From positions 160,672-224,671 of the forward strand of contig NMRB01001123.1 in the NCBI GenBank assembly GCA_002633025.1: DNA of 64,000 nucleotides, written 5' to 3'. This DNA comes from Notospermus geniculatus. Lineage: Eukaryota > Nemertea > Pilidiophora > Heteronemertea > Lineidae. Positions 41,962 through 52,075 of the stretch are shown here, one piece after another. A program made the position numbers and the translations under genes. Positions within the stretch are counted from its first letter, which is position 1. Each line of letters begins with the position of its first letter. Below the pieces are notes generated by a model. That model searched no databases. It saw nothing but the letters and a program-made list of their open reading frames with translations, and was not told where the DNA came from.

Positions 41962-42640
41962 TAGCTCACTTGGTGAGCTTTTACCGTGGTGCAGTGTCCA
42001 TAGTCTGTTAGCGGGGCACGTTTTGTAACTGCTGGAACTACATTGATCTGAAATGTTATGCATCATGGATTGGCTTCTTAGACCTGGGATTACGGTATCT
42101 AACCCTACCTTTGCACTCTTCAATCATGTAGTGTGTTTTTTACCAAAGATTGTGGTCGTTGGTGGACCATGTGTGTGTGTCCCTAAGATCTACGTCAAGT
42201 TCAATTTCAGCCTAGTTGGATTTCTATTTTGGCCTACAGGGAGCATCATTTTGTGAAAAAAATGCCAAGGGTGATATTTTGATAATAGTTTAAGCTATTG
42301 TGTTGAAACTTAGTACATGTATGTGACCCGCTCTGACAAAAACCAGGTGCATGCCACTCTAACCTTGGCCGGTTTTGTTGTGTGCCTATTATGAAATACG
42401 AGAGAATCTGTTTCTTCCATTCTCTCCTGGTGTCATCTCGGTTCTTTGAGGCTCACTTTCGGAGCAGCATGTGCCTCTTTTCGCCAGAGCTGGTCACACG
42501 TTATACCAACTTTGAGACCAAATATCTGTCAGTTTTTAATTTGACATACAAGGTTGCAGAGGCATAATGGAAAAATGACAAACATGTCCCATTTCTGGCC
42601 AAGGGTGTTTTAATATTATTTGTTTGTGAATCTAGATACC
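41962..42640. mobile_element. Diverged relative of the GCTCACC-ended transposon at 9437
   Basis: TTAGCTCACTTGGTGAGCTTTTACC and then TAGCGGGGCACGTTTTGTAACTGC resemble the start of the element at 9437, including the GGGGCACGTTT.TAA word. It begins 21 bp after the SAMD3-like stop codon, so the 3' UTR of that gene may use it. The right end is not clear. Confidence 0.5.
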
Positions 42641-43142
42641 CTCTGCATGTCGCTCAAGTCAAATACTGGCCTAATTTATTTTCCATCTTTGTACATAATA
42701 TTATCATTGCTTGCTTGCGAGGTAAACTTCAATGTTGTAACCTTATGCATGTTCATAGTCACATTTCTATAGCAATTTGACATGTTTGTACTTAATATGG
42801 CTTATTTGTGTGCGGGTTGCTGATGATTCTCACCAAGCACTGCAGGCACAGTGCCATTGAAACTATGTTTATATTGGATGTACAGTGATTGAATAACTGA
42901 GAGTCAGATACCAGGTAGCAAATTTAAAAATGGACATGTTACAAAATGTGGATATGATAATTGATATCATTATTATATTCAGAAATAAATGACATTGTAA
43001 ATATTGAAAATGATGTGTTCTTTTCCTTTATGGTTTCTCTTTAGACAGGAACCTTGCGACTTAGTTGGAGCTGATCAGATTTACAGCATTAATGTCATTT
43101 TCATGACCTTGCTTGTATTCTGAATTACAGTGACATCGTACC

Positions 43143-43545
43143 TTAAAGGTACTGGGTTGTAAATTATACATTTTTATTCGTCAATATCTACAGAGGTTAC
43201 GTTATCATTTTTACCCTCACGATCGTTAAAATTACGGTGATTATGTATATTTTTACACTCTTGAGTGTAAAAATCTGTGGAGATGGCGTAATTTTTTTAA
43301 CGCTTCTGGTCGTAAAAATTACAGTGATCATGTAGATTTTTACGTTCTTGATTGTATAATCAACGGATTTAACGTAATTTTTTTTACAGCGATCATGTAG
43401 TTTTTTACGTTCTGGATTGTAAAAAAATTTACGGTCATCCTGTAAATTTTTGATTTACGACTTCTCGTAATTTTTACGGGATTTCTTTGGCAACATAGCT
43501 GACATGAATTTTCACGTAAATTTTACAAGATTTTTTTTACAGTGT
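43143..43545. repeat. AT-rich region of diverged GTAAAAATTACGGTGATCATGTA units
   Basis: TACGGTGAT, TACAGTGATCATGTAG and TACAGCGATCATGTAG recur about every 60-70 bp with intervening TTTTTACGTTCT.GATTGTA words and inverted counterparts. Probably a decayed satellite or foldback element; no coding potential. Confidence 0.6.
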
Positions 43546-43858
43546 ATGCCTACCTGACTTGCTACGCGGTAGGCAAGATCAATCAACCCATCCGGCAATC
43601 TTTTATCAAACTGCCTGATGTGCCACAGCTGAAAAGGGAACAAATGAATACAGACACAGACATGACATACTGGTATTTAATAATCGAACGTAACATGACA
43701 TCGAAAATGTTCAGGCACATCATGCACTCCTTGGTACCAGTAGGCCTGCAGGCAGAATGCGTGGCGCTTGTAAAATGTGAATGGCTCTATCAGCTTGATT
43801 GATAGCAGACTTCTGGCTGGTTTTGAACAGAGGCACGGCGGGGTTAGGCCCTCACGCA

Positions 43859-43994
43859 GTAAAGCTACATGTAGGCGCACATAGACGGCAAAGTCGACTG
43901 ACCGGCTGAATGACGAGTCCAGCAGCGTTGGGTCAGTCGACTTTAAAAACACCCCTGCAGCATTGAGATTTGCCGTCCATGTGCGCCCAGCTTA
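43859..43994. mobile_element. Short palindromic MITE
   Basis: GGCGCACATAGACGGCAAA at the left is inverted as TTTGCCGTCCATGTGCGCC at the right; an inner GTCGACTGACC / GGTCAGTCGAC pair continues the arms. Confidence 0.8.
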
Positions 43995-44319
43995 AGCCTC
44001 CACCCATCGCGCCCAATGGTGTGAAGTCTACTATGTTGTTACTTCATGTGTCACCATAATGCATTCCGAAATCAGCTGGGCCTAGGCCCTTTGCCAGATG
44101 CCTACATGCGAGCGCACATTCCACAAACTGAATGATCAGATGATTACATGCCTCTTCCTCTGTATGTAGGCACCCTACTCCCCACAGGCAGAGGCCTTAT
44201 CTAGGTTGCATATAGCTTGGCTTTTGGCATCATGTGCATAGGGGCCTAAAAGGCTAAAATACTTCGAGCAGTCAACAGTCAGGGCATTTTTAGTTCAGCA
44301 TGTTAGCTTTCAAGTCCAT

Positions 44320-44910
44320 CGTCAGCTGACGATAGATATAACCATGATAACAACCTATGTCCACGAACTGACGATAGCACCTGTATGTCTGTCTACTGAC
44401 GATAGAAACACTATTTTGCCTGACGATATAATCACAATGCACATCGTCTGCTCGCGTGCAAGCAGACGCAGCCCAGTGCGACTTCTTGACCAATGACCTC
44501 ACGAACATTTCCATTTACCCATTTCCGCCGTGATAAATGCTCAGATTTATGCATACTCGTGGTCCATGTTGTTTCTATCGTCAAACCGAACTATCGTCAT
44601 GATACTGGACAGAGAAATATTTGTGAAAGAAGCTATTTTATTACCTCAGACATGAACAAAACAACACAAGCTAAAAGACGTCGTCACAGAAATCAAGAGC
44701 GCATGCGCACATCATATTTATTTACGAATCCGGTTACAATAAAACGGGAATAGAAAATAACAACATTTTTGTTGAAAAGGTAAATCAAAATTTTCCATAA
44801 GCCACACAACCAGGGAACAAAATGTTGAATACATATTCCAAAACGACAGTGGTGTAGTGTTGATTGGGTTTGGACTACACAAAAAACTGTGTTATTTCTA
44901 TCGTCAGGTA
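44320..44910. repeat. Region with repeated CTGACGATAGA words and their inverses
   Basis: GACGATAGA occurs near 44328, 44371 and 44400, and the inverse TCTATCGTCA near 44577 and 44897. It looks like an old foldback element of unknown extent. Confidence 0.4.
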
Positions 44911-45181
44911 AGGGGACAGACATGCCCTGAGATAGCAACTGCAATAATGCATTGTTTTCAGAATTCGGGACCATGTCTGTCCAATTTCTCAGCGTTTTGA
45001 AAGAAATAGAATTTGTTTATTTTGGTTATTATTCTGAATTTTGGGGTATACCAGCTATGACTGCTTCCATGATGTAACAGCTTTAATATGATACCATTGT
45101 TGTCTTCTGAAAATGCAGCTTTGGTGAGTGACCTCAGTATTCAACATCATGAAAGTGGCCCTACTTTCCATAGAGTCTGCC

Positions 45182-45870
45182 CAGAGCCAATCAATTCAGA
45201 ATAGGCCTGTCAATGTCACATTAGGCCTATTCGCGTCAGTTCAGTTGAACTTTAAAGCGAGTGGTCAAATGACCAACTGTGTTTGTAAACCAATCAGAAC
45301 GCAGTTTGTATTACAGACTATTAATGTACAGCCATGTGACCATCATAGCAATGAAGTGGGCTGGTCTACCAAAGTGATGTTACAAGTCCGATTTTACAGT
45401 ATATACATGTAATGTACAATCGGATTTGTAACATCATCAATTCAGGTATTAGAACGCCCAGCCCACTTAGCGAGCTGGGGATGGTTATTCTGTTGAATAT
45501 GCGTCTTTTATCCAATCACTGTTTACCATCATGCATCGTGGCGGTGACTAGGCCTTGAATAGAAGGGCATGATTTTGATCGCCGAATCGATCACCCCGAG
45601 TCGATAACTTTTCATAAAAGCAATGGTCATTTGATGCATTTTAAATTGATGCACGGCAAATGCTTCCTGTTCAGGAATGATCAGAGCTGATCACCTCTAC
45701 TAAATCAATTCAGAATAGGCCTGTCAATGTCCCATTAGGCCTACTAGCGTCAGTTCAACTGAATTTTTGAGCGAATGGTCATTTGGCCTACTGTGTTTGT
45801 AAACCAATCAGAACGCAGCTTATATTGCAGACTATTGTGCAGCCATGTGACCATCATAGCAATGAAGTGG
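45182..45870. repeat. Two direct copies of a 180-bp block flanking a palindrome
   Basis: ATCAATTCAGAATAGGCCTG through CATAGCAATGAAGTGGGCTG is present at 45188-45365 and again at 45703-45870. Between them 45372-45445 is a palindrome (GATGTTACAAGTCCGATTTTAC / GTACAATCGGATTTGTAACATC with small changes). After the second copy a further hairpin-rich element (GCGATCACGCAAA words) extends to about 46020. Confidence 0.8.
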
Positions 45871-46289
45871 GCTGGGCCATATTTACGAAGAGATCGCAAA
45901 AATAGCGTGCACGCAAACTTTGCGATGCGTGGTATTTACAAAGGGCATCGCTATATCTTTTCGCTACGTTACCGATCACGCAAACTCAGCGTGATCGCAA
46001 ATGTATTTGCGTGATGGCAAAGACCAAAATCCATCCACCGAAACGTCAGGTAGTTTCCAGTCGCATGCATCCTAAAAGTGCTAACTGATTCGTGATCCAT
46101 TTATGAAACCAAGATGGTACGAAATGTCGCACTAGGACCAGGACATGCTCAAAAGTATTGAAACAGAGGTTTTTTCTCGGTAGTCAGTCATCAATGTTTG
46201 ATTCCAAAATGTGGATCTTTGAGTTGTTATAAACCTGTTGGTTTAAAGGTTTTAAGGAAAAGTAAGTTTTATGAGCAAAAAACTAGGTT

Positions 46290-46640
46290 TTAGTGCAAAA
46301 ATATAGGTTTTTTGAATAACTGGACAATCCGCTTGCCATAGTCGTCTGCATCAAGGTCGTTCTCAGGCATGGGTGCATTTGCTTTTTTAAGTACTGATGC
46401 AGCTTGCTTCAGCACGATGTCTTCATCTCTTTCAGTGCGCTGGCGTTTAGTCATCTTCTTTTCCAATGGCCGCTTAGTTGATGGCCTGCTATGATGTATA
46501 TCAAGCACCTGATATCAAGTCGTCACTGACATCTTCAACATCTGACTCATTATAATCATTCTGATGAGTCTCTGGGTGTTGTGTGAAATCTTCATTTTCC
46601 TTGTCCCAGAGGAAACATAAATTATACATGTATGGTATGT
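46290..46640 (-). pseudogene. Harbinger accessory (Myb/MADF-like) gene, C-terminal remnant
   Basis: The minus strand encodes an acidic stretch (HPETHQNDYNESDVEDVSDD), then after a possible intron or frame change KKMTKRQRTERDEDIV, SVLKKANAPMPENDLDADDY and GKRIVQLFKK. An acidic-basic linker followed by a short conserved end is usual in the second protein of Harbinger transposons, which in other animals is a Myb/SANT or MADF protein helping nuclear import and DNA binding of the transposase. The DNA-binding domain itself is not seen. It is divergent from the HARBI1-like gene 20 bp away. Confidence 0.5.
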
Positions 46641-46660
46641 AAATTAATTACTCTTTCAGG

Positions 46661-47751
46661 TACCATCTACAGATGATGAGTCGAAAGCCATTGCCAGAGA
46701 GTTTGATGAAAGGTGGAACGTCATTAACTGTCTGGGGGCAATGGATGGGAAGCATGTCGTGATAAGGTCACCTGCCCATTCTGGATCATACTACTTTAAC
46801 TACAAGGGGTCATTCAGCCTAGTTCTTCTTGCCGTTGTAGATGCTGACTACAAATTCTCTTATGTAGATGTCGGTTGCAACGGGCGCACTTCTGATGGAG
46901 GGGTCTACAAGAATTCTTCCCTATACCAGGCATTACAGCAGAAGAAAATACAAGCTAACTCCGAATGTACCCTCACGCCCACTGATGTGTCGCTTCCATG
47001 CGTATTTGTCGCTGACGATGCCTTCCCTCTGAAGACATATATCATGAAACCTTACAGTCAACGTGGACAATCCAAAGAGCAGAGAATATTCAATTACCCC
47101 CTCATATCAGTCGGGCTGGACGAATTGTCGAAAACGCTTTTGGCCAACTTGCCAACAGATTCCGTGTGTTCATGCAGCCTATTAAAGCCGCACACTATGC
47201 ACCGCTACTCACTCCCCAGTTCGGCCGAAATAATAGTGCAACCTCATCTACAGGCGTGCGTAGTGTATAGAACCATAGAACCACATATTATAGCATTATC
47301 CTGCATCGAGGTTTTGGGAATCCCCTTGGGGAATCCCCAATGCTGTGTGTAGTCTTGCGCAGCCAGCCAAACAGTACTGCTACGGTTCCCCAGATTCGAA
47401 ACAGCGGCTGGGTGACCGAGACTATGCTCGTCGATTATAACCCATCTGTCTATAGTGTCTGGCTTTAACCCTAAGTGTGGTGATGGCTTGTGTAACCCTA
47501 CACAACTGTCTTCGTACGAAAGTAGATGCAAAAGCTGCGGTATACACCCCCAGGTAGCTTTGATACTGAAGAACCGAAACAAGAGTAGTTACAGCAGGAG
47601 AGTGGAGAGATGACCCAGAACCATTGGGCTTACGACCCCCAGAAGAGATAGCTACAGGCAGGGGTACAGATGCAGCGAATGACGTCCGCGATAAGCTCTG
47701 CGAATATTTTAATTCAAAGGAAGAAGTTCCATGGCAGTGGAATATGATATG
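46661..47751 (+). pseudogene. HARBI1-like nuclease (DDE_Tnp_4) of a Harbinger transposon, decayed
   Basis: After TTTCAG at 46655-46660 the frame gives EFDERWNVINCLGAMDGKHV, SGSYYFNYKGSFSLVLLAVV, DVGCNGRTSDGG, VADDAFPLKTYIMKPYS and KEQRIFNY, the core of PIF/Harbinger nucleases with two catalytic Asp. A five-base insertion at about 47102 then shifts the frame; the expected RAGRIVENAFGQLANRFRVF (catalytic Glu) is readable in another frame. From about 47260 to 47580 unrelated sequence intervenes. The C-terminus (GEWRDDPEPLGLRPP.., KLCEYFNSKEEVPWQ) is found at 47584-47751 with a stop. The N-terminal third is missing. Confidence 0.85.
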
Positions 47752-48226
47752 AAATGTCTTCCCTCGCTTTCAAACGCTGGCAGATTGGAACGGCTTTACA
47801 TCGGTAGCATGAATTCTCTTAAAAAGTGAGGTGATTCGTAGTGAACCCATGAAAAGATGGCTTTTTCATTCGCTCCGCTACCACTCTTTGGTCGATTCGA
47901 CTTTTCCCTCTCACGATTATGCTGCGAACGTAGTGAATTCATCTTTCACTTCTTCAACTGCAATAAATAATGCAAGGAATAAATGTCATACCCCCGCACA
48001 GGCAGAATTACTATAAGGTTTTCAGCTCTCTTTTTCTCAGAATTCAAGGCTCCGGTTAACAGTAGTGAATGTAGTGAACTGAATTCAGAAAATAAAATTT
48101 AATGGGCTCCTAGTACATGATACAAACTGGCCATTGCCTAATTTTTTTTCTTCTTGACAATACATTCCAGTCAAAAATGGGGGAGGGCATACCCCCCCCC
48201 CCCCCGCCCGATCCAGCCCTGTAATA

Positions 48227-48663
48227 GGCCCCTTTCTTTCGGAAGTCGGCGATTTCGGCGCCAAGGGTAAAAACAAATGGGAAAATGCACTAAATTTTGC
48301 TACAGGTTGGAGAAATAACAGTCAGAAATGCTTGATATTCCGCAGACATGTTATGAGGGCAAATTCATTGAGAAATGTGTAAAAAAATGGTGTTATCGAA
48401 CAAATTTTGAAGATTTCAGCATTTTTCTTCAACTGAACAATAGAAGGTTTAAAGTGTCTCTGTTAATCACCGATTTCTCGAAAACTTTGCCAGTGACACC
48501 CATTTTTATTCTCACACTTCTAAATGGTTTGGACACTACATTTTTGCCAAATTTCAAGCGGTTCTGGCAGTTAGTCCTGCAATTTCTGGCAAGCCTTAAT
48601 GAATTTTCCCATTTGTTTTTACCCTCAGCGCCAAAATGGCCAACTTTTGAAAGGGCCTATAAT
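48227..48663. mobile_element. MITE, about 435 bp
   Basis: TAGGCCCCTTTC and the block GCGCCAAGGGTAAAAACAAATGGGAAAAT at the left are inverted at 48603-48663 (ATTTTCCCATTTGTTTTTACCCT.. GAAAGGGCCTA). The 129-codon plus frame lies across the element and is not a gene. Confidence 0.8.
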
Positions 48664-48689
48664 ATTGTAGCCAACAAAAATAAATACGG

Positions 48690-49196
48690 ACGGGGCCCAC
48701 ATTCACAAAACTACTGAAGTCTACATGCAATTGTGACACTTATCGTTTGTTCAACACAAAAGATAAGTAACACTTTGACTTAAGTGTGTTTATGAATATG
48801 GACACCAGGACTTGTTGTTCATGCATGGTAATTTAGGACCAACAGAACGTGATTCCAAACTGTGGGGCGAAATCAGCAGTTGCCGCAGATAGTAACCAGG
48901 GCCCGGTTGCAGCAAAGGTCGTAGATGCTGTCCTAAAGTTAAGAACAAAAATGAGTTGCACCATCGATGTCTTAGGACGTCGCCCTATAACGTTCCTGCC
49001 TATGCAGTTACGACATGTCTTGGGGGTTGTCCCAAATCCCATCTCACGATAAGAACTTAAGTTTGGTGCAACCGGGCCCAGGTCCCATATTTATGAAACC
49101 TTACCTTGCTAGCTTAGTTGGTTGCTATGGTGTACATTTGCCTGTGGCCTACAAACTGGCTAATTTAGTAAGGTTTTATGAATATGGGCCCAAATC
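48690..49196. mobile_element. Three abutting palindromic MITEs with GGGCCCATATTCATAAA- or GGGCCCGGTTGCA-type ends
   Basis: About 48690-48815 (CCCACATTCACAAA .. TTTATGAATATGG), 48899-49080 (GGGCCCGGTTGCA .. TGCAACCGGGCCC) and 49078-49196 (GGTCCCATATTTATGAAACC .. GGTTTTATGAATATGGGCCC). The last two overlap at their ends. Related short elements occur at 45875, 52680-52960 and 53250-53403. Confidence 0.8.
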
Positions 49197-49336
49197 CTAT
49201 ACAAAGGATGCCCATTGTGTAGGAAATTGACTAGGACTTGAATATCATAACCGTATATGACTCAAAGCGAAAGAGGCAGTGCCAGTCGGTTAGGGTCCTA
49301 TTGAAGGACCATCATGTACAGGAACTTGTAGGTAGA

Positions 49337-49434
49337 TTGTACCTTCAATCATAGATGGTAGATTTGAGTGTTAGAATGTCGAATAGGCCGATAGGCAACC
49401 CTAATCTGCCATCTATGATTGAAGGTACAAATTC
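49337..49434. repeat. Inverted repeat (ACCTTCAATCATAGATGG arms)
   Basis: TGTACCTTCAATCATAGATGG at 49337 is inverted as CCATCTATGATTGAAGGTACA at 49414. The spacer is about 55 bp. Confidence 0.85.
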
Positions 49435-49555
49435 TTGTGTATGATTCTTCCTTGGTCTTCTCCTACGAATATATATTCAACCAAGGCTAACACGAGTGCC
49501 AATTATATTCCCAGTGTCATCAGGGTTGGGCTCAAATAGGCCTAGGCCTACATCC

Positions 49556-49633
49556 CACTTACAAAAATGTACCACGTGTAAATGACATTACCACGTGGTA
49601 ATGTCATTTATGCGTGGTACATTTTTGTAAGGG
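49556..49633. repeat. Near-perfect 78-bp palindrome
   Basis: CTTACAAAAATGTACCACG and TAAATGACATTACCACG are followed at once by their inverses; the centre is at CCACGTGG near 49594. Confidence 0.9.
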
Positions 49634-49639
49634 ATTGCC

Positions 49640-52075
49640 ATGCCATTATACTCACCTCAACATAGGGCCTACCAGGAAATTTTTGAGGAGAGGAGAAGAA
49701 AGAATAGGTTTCTCACATAGGACTCGATCCTACGACGGACTGGAGCCTAGCCTAGAGTGTGTATTTCATGCGTAGGTTAGGGCCTCGGCAGCAATAACAG
49801 TGCAGTGGTGGAGTGACAGTCATGACAGTCAGTGACACCGCTTTACTGATCAACACTACAGTCTGCACTGCATACAAAGAGACACGAGTCATGATAGGCC
49901 TAGGCTAGACCGAAAACTCCGGTCTCCGAACATAACATCATAGTTATGATTCTACGACCGGATACAGCCTATACAATTCCTCACGGGACTAGTGTAAACG
50001 AAAATTTGCATATCAATAGTCAAACATGCTGCACTTTTATTACGAATATCTCGAAAACCTACAGTGGAAATCGCTTTTAACACCAAATATTTGTAATGTT
50101 CATATTAAACAGTAGGTGACTGGACCATTTCGATTGTAATCTGACCAGAACAGAACACATAGGTTTAATTGCTTTTTTTTCGACGCGATCTTGCATTGCG
50201 CCGAACTTGGTTGCCATAATGTTTTGATGACGTCAGTTTCGGCGTTGGCCTCTTCCGTCATCGGAAATCGCCGAGTGTTTCCGATTGCGCAAACGGCGCC
50301 TTCTGCGCAGGAGCATTGGTGAAAGTTGCATCTTTTTGTGGCGAAGAAACATCCGATAATTATATTAATTATGCAAATGAGTTCGACCTTTCAAACCATC
50401 AACTCCCAAGTGACCTTTCGCTGCGGAAGTCAACAAACCAATGTACAGCATGACGTACAGGGATATGGCGGCGTGTTTTACTGCCCTTCAAACTGCGGAT
50501 TTTAAACTCATTAGAAGTGGTCAGATTTTTTTGTCAACGGTATGAATGTCATCTAAAATGTTGAAAGTTCGTGATAGGATACTTTTTAAATGATGTCCTG
50601 CTCCCAGAGCTTCACAAGCATTACAAGAAGTTTTCTTCCACGAGCGATGACGTCATCAGCCTAATGGTTAAGCAGTGCACTTTCCGGTATTTTTACTGAT
50701 CAAAGTTATTTTATTCGAAACAGAGTGGCGATCGTAAACCAGTTCGCTCGGGAAATGAAAGTTTTGGATGTTCTCTACGTCCATACTGCTTCTGGGATTT
50801 TTCTGATTTTATCCTCCGTCGTCATTATCCTTGTTTTGAAACCCTGTTGAATGCCACTTTAATGGTAAAAATCGGGGATTCCATCGAAAACAGCAGAGTG
50901 TCTGGGGATTCCCCAACGATAAAAAACGGCAAAAATCGTCGGAAAAGCAGGCAAAAGTTACCAAAACAGGGAGCTCCATAAAAATCCGTGCTGCCAGGGC
51001 GCCGTCAATCAAATATGTGACGTCACTCGCGGGGCGGATTGCCACTTGGGATGCCCCAACGATAAACAATTTACGAGGGGTGGAATTAATCTGGTTCGAC
51101 CGTATATCAAAGCGTTTGATATTTCTTCAGACATCAGTGAAACTTTCATTTTGATCGGTTGTGCCTTTGTCCCGTCATTTTTGTCTTGAAAATCTCAACC
51201 TGCAGTGCTGACATGGACTAGTCCATTATTCAGAGGGGCGACGGTTGTTCGTCAAAAATCCAGGCTATTAGCTTAAATTTAAGGACTCCCCACCTCAAAA
51301 AGTCGAAAACAGCATTAGGCCTCGTCTGGAACCCCTGATAAAACCCATTTGACCCATAGACTCTATTTGTTTTGGCTGTCGCATTCTTATCGTGACCTCG
51401 ACTGCAAAAGCCTCAGACACCGCGCCATGGCTATTGTAATAGGCGAGTCCATCGAGTCCACTGTATTCTAATTTTAGAATCGGATGACTTCAGTGATCTA
51501 AGAATAGATCAGCTCCGCGTGAAACTTCTTGTAATGCAGTTCCCAAATATTCGAAGTCGTGAATTTCATGACTAGGCCTAGGCAGGCCTAGATTTTATAA
51601 GTGTGTTGTGTCTTTGCTACAGCGCAGACCTGGCGAACATGGCTAGGCCTTAGGCCACGTGCATGTCAATATGATATTTAATTCATGCCTAGGCCTACCG
51701 GCTCAAGTAGAGTATAGGCCTAATTGCGGAGCAAGCCATGAGAAGTGCACTGAGCATAGTCAAATATGGCGCTACCCATTCCACATGGAATGGAAGTTGG
51801 GAAACCCATTCGACGCTAGGTTCACTAGTATTATGCACTTATCAAAAGCTATCTGCAGTACTTCATACGTTAATCATGTAGACCAAAAATCACTCTTTCC
51901 ATATACCTGAGCCTTTCAGCATTTCACCATCGAAAATGTGTACTTTGACACCATTTTTTCATGAAATCGGACCTACGAATTATACTCCGGCAACAAACAG
52001 GAAGTAGATACGGCGCTGACACCTATCGGTGAAAAATGTAACTACAGAAATATCATTAAATCCTCGATATACACG
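49640..52075. other. Gene-poor stretch upstream of GPCR 1's 3' end
   Basis: No supported gene or exon seen. A tRNA-like B-box word occurs near 49715 on the minus strand. Sequence at 50800-51070 repeats GGGGATTCC.. and CCCCAACGATAAA words, and many GACGTCA words occur at about 50230 and 51020. Overlapping small frames have no family resemblance. Confidence 0.5.

Noticed and set aside
48328-48717. 129-codon plus-strand frame
   Set aside because: It lies in a MITE and its flank, with low-complexity composition and no splice or family support.
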